Made by a program: the position numbers and the translations under genes. The notes under the pieces are model-generated. The model searched no databases, was not told the DNA's origin, and worked only from the letters and a program-made list of their open reading frames with translations. Shown in pieces: positions 1 to 9,481 of a stretch of DNA of 64,000 nt (its first letter is position 1; each line of letters opens with the position of its first letter). Source of the stretch: Cylindrotheca closterium (Eukaryota > Bacillariophyta > Bacillariophyceae > Bacillariales > Bacillariaceae); NCBI GenBank assembly GCA_933822405.4, contig CAKOGP040001814.1:186001-250000 (forward strand), read 5' to 3'.

Positions 1-116
1 GCAGCATAGCGTTTTAATACCCCACACAGACGATTCGTGAAACACATAGCTTCCTCATTAAGTGGGAACAAGAACCTTCACTGGAATACAGCAGTCGGGG
101 GCTCAATAAATACGTC

Positions 117-434
117 ATGATACCGACACACCAACCTCTCAATGTACCATTGCTTTCAGCGAGCTGCACTAGCATAAGTCACCATGAGAGCATCACTCCC
201 TTGCCCGAGAAGTTATCGCCTCTCAAGTCGTTGGACGCCCTACCAAAACTTGGGGGCTGTGTCCCTCAGCACTTGAACCCACTACGCGAAGATTTTGAAG
301 ATAATTCGAGGAGGAGAGAGCTTCGTCTGGACGATACAGGAAGCCTTAATCAAAGGATGGAAGAATATCGCAGACAAAATAACAGTGAAGAAATCAATGC
401 TAAACAAGTCATGTTGTTAATGATGGTATGCTAA
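117..434 (+). CDS. Small RMEEYR-family protein, copy 1 (acidic tail lost)
   Basis: A 105-residue protein of unknown function. It belongs to a four-member local family: the N-terminus (I-P-T-H-Q-P-L-N-V-P-L-L-S) and the block around residues 65-88 (SRRRELRLDD...SL..RMEEYRRQ) match copies at 524-901, 2387-2790 and 4702-5400. The other copies continue into GRYIHIFDT-SDDEEDLE or a close variant, but this one runs into unrelated residues (NNSEEINAKQVMLLMMVC) and stops. It has therefore lost the acidic tail, or the tail lies in an unrecognised exon. It lies tail to tail with copy 2, 89 bp away. No signal peptide or membrane segment is visible. It could be a decaying copy. Confidence 0.5.
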   Translation: MIPTHQPLNVPLLSASCTSISHHESITPLPEKLSPLKSLDALPKLGGCVPQHLNPLREDFEDNSRRRELRLDDTGSLNQRMEEYRRQNNSEEINAKQVMLLMMVC

Positions 435-523
435 ATTACATTACTCATCCGAAGTCAATGGCTGGTGTCAGGTGGTGACTCAGCTCCCTTTGTTCGTTCT
501 CAGTTGTCGTTGAGAAAAAGCGT

Positions 524-901
524 TCATTCAAGGTCTTCTTCGTCATCCGAATCACCAGTGTCGAAAATATGGATGTATCTACCAGTCTTCGTTTGCCTTC
601 GGTATTCTTCCATCCTTCGATGGAGACTTCCTGAATTGTCCAGAAGAAGCTCTCGTCTCCTCGAATTTTCTTCGAAATCTTTGCTAACTGGATTCGAGTG
701 CCGCGGAAAAGAGCCTCCTCCAACAAGTTTGTTGCTGGATGTGCGGTCTTGCTGCTTGAGATTTGGTACTATTAGGGCGTATAACGACTTGAGGGATGAC
801 TTTTTGGGCACGGAATCGATGATATCATGCTGATTGAGGCTGGTATAGCGCTGTGAAAGCAGTTTGATACTGACTGGTTGGTGTGTCAAGATACAGCTCA
901 T
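524..901 (-). CDS. Small RMEEYR/SDDEEDLE-family protein, copy 2 (intact)
   Basis: A 125-residue protein, function unknown. The ATG at 901 is chosen because it gives the family N-terminus MSCILTHQP, like MNCIATHHK in the copy at 5400 and MNCISTHHP in the fragment at 3412; the frame stays open upstream to 943. The C-terminal half is basic then acidic: SRRRELLLDN, RMEEYRRQ, a T-G-R-Y-I-H-I-F-D-T stretch and a final SDDEEDLE. The Ser-Asp-Asp-Glu tail fits the general form of casein kinase 2 sites, which is inference only. It is predicted soluble with no targeting signal. Its two neighbours are family members, which suggests local duplication including an inversion. Confidence 0.6.
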   Translation of the reverse strand: MSCILTHQPVSIKLLSQRYTSLNQHDIIDSVPKKSSLKSLYALIVPNLKQQDRTSSNKLVGGGSFPRHSNPVSKDFEENSRRRELLLDNSGSLHRRMEEYRRQTKTGRYIHIFDTGDSDDEEDLE

Positions 902-2386
902 GGTTGGGTGGAAATTCGAAATTATGAGCAAATTCTCCAGCATTGAGTTTTTGCAAACAGAACTCGTGCCATATATATAATATGAGTCCTAAATATGTTT
1001 TTTCACTGGGGTTCTTGTTCCGAGGTAATGAGAAAGCTTGGTATTTTCAATTTCACTTTTGATATATATATATATAAGTAAAAATGTTCGTTTTGACTTT
1101 TCACTTTCTGATCGAAAAATCATGCTAGTGGTATTAGCGCTCTGCTGACCGTTTTCACTTTTTATTATTGGTGGCAACTATTTTGGTCCCTCAAAAGGAT
1201 CACTTCGGATGCTCCAGTTTTTTTCAGTTTCTGTTTCGGGTGGAGAAATAGACTTTAGAAGCACTTCGGTGCCTTTCTCTAAACATGCATAATTTTATTT
1301 TGTGACTCTTCTGTGAAGGTTGGATTAGTTGGTTGCTTCGCGGTTATTTTGAAAATAAGCAGAAAGGATCAAATAGGGATTTTACGCAGAAGGAGGATAT
1401 CCCTTTAGGTACAGTACTGTACGGGGAGGAAATAGCGCTACAGTATTTTTTTTGGAAAAACTTGCAGGTCGAGCCGAAAGTCCTTTAGTTCTAGCCACCA
1501 ATCGCCGACAAAACCAAGTAAAGGCTACATCCTAGAACTACACCAGTCAATTTACCACCGTCAAACTCTGATCTTTGGGCTGCAGCTTTTGATGGATCAA
1601 TTATTTTACTTTGCGAAAGTGACGTTATTCCATCAAGTGAATCAAACTCAGCATCGTGGAGCTCTTGCCAGTTATTTATGATGCTTTTCCTTTGCCTAGA
1701 GTTGATGTTGGGGAATGAAACCCAAAAGACTGGAATTCACTCTCTTTCGGACAATTTGCATCCAACAGTTGATGCTTGTTTGTGCGGTTCATGTTGATTC
1801 AAGCACAGAGCACACTTCCTCCGCTAATCAATCTTGCAGTCAGTAAAATTATTAAAACCGGCGCAGGTACCACTGGTACCTGGTATCACTGTACCGGTAC
1901 AGCACCGAGAGAGACACAGCTCTGTACCCCAATCGAGATTCTAGACGAGTCGTCCCAATACCCTACAGTATCATGGCCAACTCTTCCCCTCTAACTATGA
2001 TCAGGAGAGCTCGTCGGATGATCATATCCTATCAAAGTGGTGCTGTACTAGTCAAAAGGCGCCCTTGTACCTATCCATAGTTCATATGATGACGAGGCTG
2101 GGCAATATATGCAATTGATTCAAACTAATTGCATGTTAGGCTTGGCAGAACTCGCTGTGTGTCTTATAGTCCCCCGAAGACTGCGTTGGTTCTCCACTGT
2201 ACATGGTTACTAGGTCATACCGTCCGTTGGAAGATAAAGATTGAAGTCAGCGCTAAAGAGTCACATTATCAACACTAGTCTATAGTAGTGTGCTAAAGTA
2301 CAATATTCATCCAAAGTCAACAGCCGCCGACAGGTGGTGGCTCGGTTCCCCATTGTTCATTCTCAGTTGTCGTCGAGAAAAATTGT
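902..2386. other. Intergenic spacer, about 1.5 kb
   Basis: No supported gene. Contents seen: a short (TA)n run near 1061-1076, a stretch rich in GGTACC/GTACCGGTAC words at 1865-1911 (exact GTACCGGTAC at 1891-1900), and AT-rich sequence. Short open frames here have no recognisable motif. Confidence 0.5.
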
Positions 2387-3412
2387 TCATTCGAGGTCTT
2401 CTTCGTCATCCGAATCTGTATCGAAAATATGGATATATCTGCCAGTCATCTTTTGTCTGCCATATTCTTCCATCCTTCCATTGAGGCTTCCTTTGTTGTC
2501 CAAAAGAAGCTCTTTTCGCCTCGAATTTTCTTCGAAACCTTTGCGAAGCTTGAATGACATTGGGTGGCGACTCTTGAGAAGTGCACGGGTGAATATTTTG
2601 GTTTGTCCATCGAAAATGGCGTTCTTGTTGTGCGCCAATGGATTCGAGTGCGGGACACAGGAGCTTCCCATGCTCACATTATTGCCACACGAGCTTTCGG
2701 TGAGTGACAGCTTCTTCAGCACTGGATTCTTGATGATATCATGGTGATTGGCGCTGGTGCACTGCGGACGAAAGTTACGGGGTTTCTGGAAGATTTACGG
2801 GAATGGTATGTACTCCCATCCGTTTTTTCCCGTATATTCTCCTTCGATCCTGTATCGGCAATTTGTCCGGTAAAAACTCCTGTAGCGCCAAGAAAATTCG
2901 TTGTTTGTTGAGCAATCCCGTAAAAACTCCCTTTTTCCTGCGTTCGATGGTAGCTTCAAAACTTGAGCGGGCATATACCTTTATACAAATCGAATATTAT
3001 ATGCCATACAACACGATCATCATGATGAACTGAAAGTGGTTAGAGAATTTTACGAGCTGATGGATTCCTCTTCCCTTTCCTTCCCTTCTTTTGTCCCCAA
3101 GGTCTAAGGTCTGTTGATTGTTATGTTGGAGAGCTACTATGGTTTCCATGTTGCTGTGGCAGTTGCTGATGGCAATTGATGAAGATGTTGCTTCATGAGA
3201 ATGGCAAAGACTGCCACTGTGGAGAGAATGGAATGAATTAAAGAAGACGAAGAGTCGTAGGTAATGTATTATAGGCTTGGATGTAGGTAATATGTTAGCT
3301 TTGTTACGTATTCCCTCAGTACTGTAGTGGTAATGTTGGCAAATGTGATGTCTTGGATGCGTTGTGAAAGCAGTGATACATTGAGAGGGTGGTGTGTAGA
3401 GATGCAGTTCAT
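2387..3412 (-). pseudogene. Split RMEEYR/SDDEEDLE-family gene, copy 3
   Basis: The C-terminal part (about 2790 down to 2387) encodes the family block: CTSANHHDIIKNP, then SRRKELLLDN, RMEEYGRQ, GRYIHIFDTDSDDEEDLE and a stop. It has no in-frame ATG at its head; the frame closes upstream at a TAA near 2800. About 0.6 kb upstream on the same strand, at 3412, is a separate family N-terminus (MNCISTHHPLNVSLLSQR) that then reads into unrelated sequence and stops near 3269. The two pieces meet at the same point of the family alignment (LLSQ/CTS). Either roughly 570 bp has been inserted, or this is a spliced gene with an intron ending at CCGCAG near 2776. An insertion is slightly favoured because no matching donor is evident. 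Confidence 0.5.
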
Positions 3413-4701
3413 CTTTTTGTTTCGGTTGCCTGTTGCGGGACAATCGAGAAATTGTAAGACGAGAAGCGTAGTTTTGCTAACTTCCTTGGAATTGCTTTTC
3501 GAACCGCCACTGGGGAATCCCGATGAGTGAAACTTGTTTCCAAGCGCATAGTGCGATCGCCTCTAATTGGAGGTCATCTGCCACTGGGGCTCGGTAGGTT
3601 CACGTCAATAAATCGATATTCTGCTACTGATTTTCGTATTATAATAGCGCCAAATGTTATATATATATAATTTCATGAGACATTTGGCAATGCTTGCTTT
3701 GATAATCGTCATTGGGATTCCCGATCATACAGACAGTAGTGACTGTCGTTGCTCACATTAGTCCACTAGTCCAACTAGTCGAATCATATCAGTCGAATGA
3801 ACATCGATTACTCTGATATGAGTACTTCTACAAACGCCCCCTTACTCAGCATGCCCACAGTAGTCTTGTCAAAAGCAATCTTGCCAAATGTCGAGTACAT
3901 CTATTACCTACGCTACGAGCCGACAGTGATGTGGCAATGAGGTGGAGACAGTCTGACGAATACATCTTATCAAGACTGCAGTAGAAGTTGTGTGTCTCCA
4001 GTACACACCTTCTCTGCTGATGTCAGTATGGCTATCGCGTTCTGCCCAGGGAAGTAGTTCTCCATTAAGCTCATAATATCTCTTTAGCAATCTTTCAATC
4101 GCTACTGTGCCTAAGTTAGTCCTCAGCCTTTTGTGGGACACGGCAGTGACCACTGTTCTCTTATATATATTGCATGTCAAAGCGTGACCTCTATTTTCTT
4201 TGTAAAAGATTAAATCTTGGAAATGACTTTGAGCCCACTTCGCATTTTGCTGAGCCTGACCTAATTCGAACCGCCACTGGATCGGAGCGCGACATTTTTT
4301 TTTAAAAATCTACAGCATACTGTATTTTTTTTACGTGCTTTTTTCTTAGACATGCTTTTTACCTGCATATGTCTATTCAAATTGCTTGACTAGAATCCTT
4401 GATGACAATATCTCCGAATCACCTGCTTCGAGAGGACCTCGTACTACACCAGACTCCATGTCCCTCATTGTTATGGTTCTAGTCTTTGGCGAGAGTTGCA
4501 TTGAAGGGAAAGAATAAAATGGATTTGTCTCGATCGTTGCTTATAGGACTAGGACTATGTGCATATTTCCTCTTGATAATTTTAATCAAAACCCCAGCCG
4601 TGGCCCAAAAATGCACCGCTGTTTCGTTACGACTTCGCCGTTCCTCTGGCTTCTATGTATAATCTTCATTTCCTTTGTTCACGTTGAATGCTCTTGAGCA
4701 T
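3413..4701. other. Intergenic spacer, about 1.3 kb
   Basis: No gene supported. A 16-nt word, TTCGAACCGCCACTGG, occurs twice in direct orientation at 3498-3513 and 4265-4280, and a short variant lies near 3569. There is a (TA)n run at about 3658-3668. A 90-codon frame on the minus strand (3908-4180) has no recognisable features. Confidence 0.4.
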
Positions 4702-5400
4702 TCATTCTAGATCCTCATCGTCAGAATCTGTGCTGAAATCGTAGTTGTACTTTCCGGACTTTTTCAGTTTTCGGTATTCTTCCATTCGGCGACTTAGGTT
4801 TCCCATATCGTCGAGTTTCAGTTCATTTATTCTTTGACGGTTTGCAATATCCTTGCAAACCTTCAATGCCTGGGAAAGTTGCCTTGTTTGTGCTGGAGCA
4901 GCACTCGGTACTCCTCTACTGGGAGCTGGAGGAGCAGCAGTCGGTGCACCTCTGGTGCGAGCTGCTGTGAAGACCGCATTGTGCGTCAATCGGTTCATTC
5001 TTGCTTGATTCAAAGATTTTTGTGCTAGTTGATGAAGCTTGGACATGCTCGTTCCGTTCGGTGCACCTCTGGTGGTGTGAGCGGTGAAGACAGCATTCTG
5101 CGTCAATCGGTTCGTGCTTGCTGAATTCTGTGCTAGTTGGTGCAGCTTGGACATGCTCCTGACACTGTCGGCGCAGGAAGTGAATGACTGAGCGTCTCGT
5201 GTCATCAGGCCCAAGTCTGCAATGGATCTTGATAGCTTCTGTGCATTGCTGGGAGTAGCGTGCTTGGTATTTCGAAGCAGATCTGGAAGAAGCGTATTGA
5301 GCGCCTTGTTTGACAAAATCTTGTTCTTGGATGCCATGTTGCTTTGCATGGAAAGCAGGGGTGCATGCAGCGCTTTGTGGTGTGTCGCAATGCAGTTCAT
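4702..5400 (-). CDS. RMEEYR/SDDEDLE-family protein, copy 4 (expanded, internal repeats)
   Basis: A 232-residue protein, the longest of the local family. The start at 5400 gives MNCIATHHKALHAPLLSM, aligned with the other copies; the frame is open further upstream but without family similarity. The middle holds two tandem units of about 40 residues, each with MSKLHQLAQ followed by RLT(Q/H)NAVFTA and TRGAP, then a Pro/Ala-rich linker. The C-terminus carries ELKLDD, RMEEYRKLKKSGKY and a TDSDDEDLE tail. The repeats are absent from the shorter copies, so they look like a gain in this copy. No membrane segment is seen. Function unknown. Confidence 0.65.
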   Translation of the reverse strand: MNCIATHHKALHAPLLSMQSNMASKNKILSNKALNTLLPDLLRNTKHATPSNAQKLSRSIADLGLMTRDAQSFTSCADSVRSMSKLHQLAQNSASTNRLTQNAVFTAHTTRGAPNGTSMSKLHQLAQKSLNQARMNRLTHNAVFTAARTRGAPTAAPPAPSRGVPSAAPAQTRQLSQALKVCKDIANRQRINELKLDDMGNLSRRMEEYRKLKKSGKYNYDFSTDSDDEDLE

Positions 5401-6204
5401 TGTGTTGTTTTCGTTGAGTGGAAAAAATATGAGATGGAATGGGACCGGTTTGATTTCAGGTTCGGACTTTCGACATGCTGTACGTGACGAACATTCCATC
5501 CCTGGAAAATGTATGTTCGCATGCGCAGTGATTGGGGTCAAGAACCGAATTCTCTACAGGGCTCCTTTTCATGTTACATATGTAGCGATGACGTGATGTG
5601 CGACATTTTGATACAAAAACGGAATGGAAAACAAGGGCTCATGGTCATTGCACACAGGTACTGGTGAACTGTTCTTTTTTTTAAGCAGAGCTCGCAGTTG
5701 TAGAAGCGCTCCCATATACATATCGTATTATCAAAATGGACCAATTGAGCGGTTGTGACTTCATTGGCGGCTTTCGTCGCGCATGGGGAAGCACCAGCAG
5801 CAGGGAACAACTGCCCTGGTCAAGTATTGGATTTTGGGTTACCTGCAGTACTTGTACTGTAAATACAGTATGTGTTAAGTCCCAAATTTTGTTCGTTTTC
5901 TTGCCATTTTTTATATTTATGTATCGGTAGGTCATATGACCTTTTCAGCCACAAAGAACGTGCAAAAGATTGGTTCACAAAGCATTGCATTCTTCTCAAG
6001 TTCTAACGCTACCAGTACCAGAGGTACCTACTGTTGCACCTTTACCAGCTCCTGGTACCTGGTGCTAGCAGAATTTTGAGCAATCATCATCACATCGTTG
6101 GACTGCAGCTACTGGTACCCGTTTGGTACGTGTACCGGTACTGTACGTGTACAAGTTGAAGTCTTGGTGGTCTTGGGGTCACGGGTACTACCATAGGCAC
6201 AACT
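5401..6204. other. Intergenic spacer rich in GTACC/TACTGTA words
   Basis: No gene supported. The right half (about 6008-6152) is dense in GGTACC, CCAGTACC and GTACCGGTAC words, with an exact GTACCGGTAC at 6132-6141 just upstream of the next gene. TACTGTA/TACAGTA words occur near 5850-5870. Confidence 0.45.
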
Positions 6205-8103
6205 ATGGTCCTTCCGTCTTCCAACTTTCGACTCACTCACTCATTCGTTCAAAGCATACAAAATTGGGTAGCATTGGTTGCGCTACAGTATCTCTTTGTG
6301 TTTCCACAGGTTTTGATAGATCAATACACTTCAGGACACTGGACACAAGGGTTGTCGAAACGTTCAGTAAACCAAGAGAAGAAAACAGATAAGAGCATGC
6401 TGCGATTCAGTCATCAAAATGACGAGTCAAGTCAAGCAGAACAGCAATCCCAGCATGAATCCTCTTCCAACGTATGGCTGCAACCACAAAGAGAAGCAAC
6501 GACTACCACAAGTGGGAGAATAATCACTGCTGATCTTCTAGAAGCATCCTTTACTTGTCGATTGTATCCCAAGGGCGATGACCAAGAACGGGTCCTCCTT
6601 CCGCTTCGATGGGATTCCCACTTTCTGAATTGTCGGACTCGTAGTTTTGGGTCCATTTTTGGAATCGCGGAAGAGCTACGCCATCCAGATGATCTGAGAC
6701 ACGCAATTGTAACGATAACAGAGTATCAACGAGATGCAAAGACCAAAGTAGATACAAGTTCAGCATTGCACTTTGGAAATCCTCGAAACGGAGAAGCACA
6801 TTCCGAATGGAGACGGTGTCCTTTGTCGCACCATCCCGTCGCTTCAGATGATACTATTGAAAACAAGCAATCGGAAGTACGCTCCATTGCTTGGATTGAC
6901 CTTCGGAACGACGCAGCTGCATTAGAGGTCCTTTTCCGTAGCAAGGCTTCTTTCTTTCGATCCCTTCGGTCCCTTTTGACCTGCACGCACGATGTTTCGC
7001 CATGGCAAAACAGCAATGATTCTGATGATAATTCGATCGACGAAATCCCATTGCATCACGATCACGTCGTATTTGTTTTGCCAGAACCTTCTGGGCTTGC
7101 TCGAAACTTTCGAGTGGGAGACGCCGCTCCGAGTTGGCAGTTGCAGTCTTATGTGGTGTGCAAGCACTTGGAGGATTGGGACTTTTGGAAGTTACACCCA
7201 TCGCTGGACGCCCCATCCGGCCACGTATACATTTACAAGAGACTTCCTAAGAGACTGAAAATGTCAAACCAGCATCCGGAAACTAGCGTTCCAGCTCCAG
7301 ATGGTTGTTTGTGGGAAACTGTTGACATCAAGGAGGAAGAAAGAGTCGACGATGAGGACGAGGAAAAAGAGGAATACGAGGATGACGACCAAAATGAAAA
7401 GCAAATATGTGTGAAAGAGCATCGACTGGTTTGTCCACCCTATGTGAACTTGGAGGAACTCTACTCTTCCGAGGTATTGAAAGCTCTGTTTGATCCCGAA
7501 CATGTGGAAATCTTTCGTCAAGAGGCACTCCGAATTCCATTTTGGGTACCATGGCCCGAAACGCAACACTACTCTGTGAGCTCATCAGCCCATGCATCCA
7601 ATCCCGGCAAACCTTGGACCGTCTTTCCCCTTTGCTATTGCTTTCCAGCCAACCAACCAGAAAATATTACATGGGTGGAGAACACCAATGCCTTGTGCCC
7701 TCGGACTTGTCAAATTCTGAAATCGATTCAAACGGAGGAATTGGGACTTGTTGTGAGAACAGCCTTGTTTAGCCAATTGGCACCCGAGACTACGCTGGAA
7801 CCGCACACTGGCTGGGCCGATTTGGCCAATCATGTCTTGAGACTGCATGTGCCATTGACCGTTCCAAAAGGAGATTTGTGTGGAACTTGGGTAGACGGCT
7901 GTGTCGAGACTCATCAAGAAGGAAGACCTTTATTGTTTGACGATTCCAAAATCCACCGAGCCTTCAACTATCATCCAAGCGAAAGTCGAGTAGTATTGAT
8001 TGTGGATTTGGCTCGACCCAAGGACCTTCCCCTGGGGTATGCTACGGGCGGTCATTCGGAAGAACTGGATTCCTTCATTCAACAAATGAGTGCCCCTAGA
8101 TAG
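6205..8103 (+). CDS. Aspartyl/asparaginyl beta-hydroxylase-like 2-oxoglutarate dioxygenase
   Basis: A 632-residue protein. The C-terminal ~130 residues match the Asp/Asn beta-hydroxylase fold, an Fe(II)/2-oxoglutarate dioxygenase family. His534 in HTGW and His584 in the FDDS-KIHRAFN stretch fit the two iron-binding histidines, with spacing (50) close to the family's. Arg595 in RVVLIVDLARP fits the 2-oxoglutarate contact. The N-terminal part (about 70-430) is poorly conserved, with an acidic run of Glu/Asp near 370-395. A hydrophobic stretch at about 20-38 could be a signal anchor if the first ATG (6205) is used; a second in-frame ATG at 6397 (Met65) would omit it. Substrate unknown. Related enzymes hydroxylate EGF-like domains in the secretory pathway. 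Confidence 0.75.
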   Translation: MVLPSSNFRLTHSFVQSIQNWVALVALQYLFVFPQVLIDQYTSGHWTQGLSKRSVNQEKKTDKSMLRFSHQNDESSQAEQQSQHESSSNVWLQPQREATTTTSGRIITADLLEASFTCRLYPKGDDQERVLLPLRWDSHFLNCRTRSFGSIFGIAEELRHPDDLRHAIVTITEYQRDAKTKVDTSSALHFGNPRNGEAHSEWRRCPLSHHPVASDDTIENKQSEVRSIAWIDLRNDAAALEVLFRSKASFFRSLRSLLTCTHDVSPWQNSNDSDDNSIDEIPLHHDHVVFVLPEPSGLARNFRVGDAAPSWQLQSYVVCKHLEDWDFWKLHPSLDAPSGHVYIYKRLPKRLKMSNQHPETSVPAPDGCLWETVDIKEEERVDDEDEEKEEYEDDDQNEKQICVKEHRLVCPPYVNLEELYSSEVLKALFDPEHVEIFRQEALRIPFWVPWPETQHYSVSSSAHASNPGKPWTVFPLCYCFPANQPENITWVENTNALCPRTCQILKSIQTEELGLVVRTALFSQLAPETTLEPHTGWADLANHVLRLHVPLTVPKGDLCGTWVDGCVETHQEGRPLLFDDSKIHRAFNYHPSESRVVLIVDLARPKDLPLGYATGGHSEELDSFIQQMSAPR

Positions 8104-8645
8104 AGAATGTATATTTTAATAATAGCATAGACTATGTATGGTTGCTATGCGGAATACTGTACATACTAATCAACTACAGGCATAAGAACTACTGTAACTA
8201 CTGTACTGAATCGTGTGGGGCCGACTCACTCACTCGGCAGTTTAGTCATGGTGGCAGGATTCATTGGACCCATTTTCTTGCCTGCTAATTGTGGCTGACG
8301 TGTCCTTTTCAGTTCAGAACACTGAACGTATTCCCGAATGGATCGGGACTAGATAACAAGTGCACGGCAAGCTCGGAACATCATCCGTTGAGTCCGGTTT
8401 GCGGATTGAACGAGTCGTTCAAATACGAGCCTACCACCCCGGACTGAGTTTTCAATCATGTGACACGCCAGCCCAAGATATTTTGTATACATGGTGAAGA
8501 ATGATCAATCTTTTACGAACGGACTGAAATCCCTCGCGCTTGATTTTCGCCAAAAAAAAAGGTTTTGGGGCTTTCAGGCAACACACAACTCAAGACCAAC
8601 ACCTCATACTCAACAACACTTCACAGTCAAAACACGAAAACAACA
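8104..8645. other. Intergenic spacer, 5' region of the Gly/Ser-rich gene
   Basis: No gene supported. It contains TACTGTA/ACTGTAC words near 8155-8215 and, just before the next start codon, CA-rich sequence that looks like a 5' leader (8600-8645). Confidence 0.4.
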
Positions 8646-9295
8646 ATGAAGTCTATCGCCAGGATCATTTTCATTGCCGCTACTATTGCCAGCTCCCCCT
8701 TGGTGGCTGCCAACGATGTTACTCTGTCACAAGACAACAACGTTGTTGCTCGTGCACTTGGAGGTATGTAGTTTTGCAATCAATCTTGCCTAATTGGTGA
8801 CAATGAATTCCGGACCTTCTCGCTCACCTCTACTGCTCCCTGTTTATGTTTTGCTCAGACGATCCAAAGCCAAAACCACACCCACACCCAAGCGGCGGTG
8901 GCGGCGGCTCTGGAGGTTCTAGTGGATCATCTGGAAGCTCAGGCTCCTCTGGTGGTTCATCGGGAGGCGGTTCATCGGGGGGCTCCTCTGGTGGTGGCTC
9001 TTCTGGTGGTAGTAGCATTTCAGCAGCAGTTGGACCTGCTGGAGGGGGTGCTGGTGGTGCATCTGGCGGGATTGGCCTCGCCGTCGGTGCTGCTATCGCT
9101 GCAGGAGCCGCCATTGCCGCTGCCAACAGACGCAAGCGCACGGTCGAAACAGATGACCACCCATTGAAGGGATCCTTGAACAAGCGTATCAACCTTTTCA
9201 GCAACTTGGCAGCGCACTCTGCAGCGCCAGATGCTAGACCGCCACGAAGAACTGGAGACGAAGGCGACTATGTCAATGCCGACACTATTGTGTAA
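8646..9295 (+). CDS. Secreted or membrane Gly/Ser-rich protein
   Basis: Two exons, 8646-8763 and 8859-9295, joined across a 95-bp GT-AG intron (donor GTATGT, acceptor TTTGCTCAG); the joined product is 184 residues. Exon 1 encodes a clear signal peptide ([17 protein letters not shown]...VAA). After the junction come a Pro/His/Lys patch ([11 protein letters not shown]) and about 50 residues of almost pure Gly/Ser. A Gly/Ala-rich hydrophobic segment follows (about 110-133, [17 protein letters not shown]), then RRKR and a roughly 50-residue polar tail ending ADTIV. The layout suggests a type I single-pass protein with a flexible outer stalk, or a secreted matrix protein. A cell-wall role is possible but not shown. 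Confidence 0.75.
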
Positions 9296-9481
9296 AGCGA
9301 ATCGCTGAAATAATGTGACACATCCAACCGCACTCTGTAATTATTCATACATAAAATGATACAACGTCAAAAGTTAAGCGTCAACCTTTTGTACTGTATG
9401 CGTAATATTGGTTGATATTGGAGTTGTTTGTAAATGTGTGGCTGAATGATTCGACATTCAGATGGCTGATTTATTTATTCA

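Noticed and set aside
3908..4180. 90-codon minus-strand frame in a spacer
   Set aside because: No motif, no family similarity to neighbours, no plausible leader.
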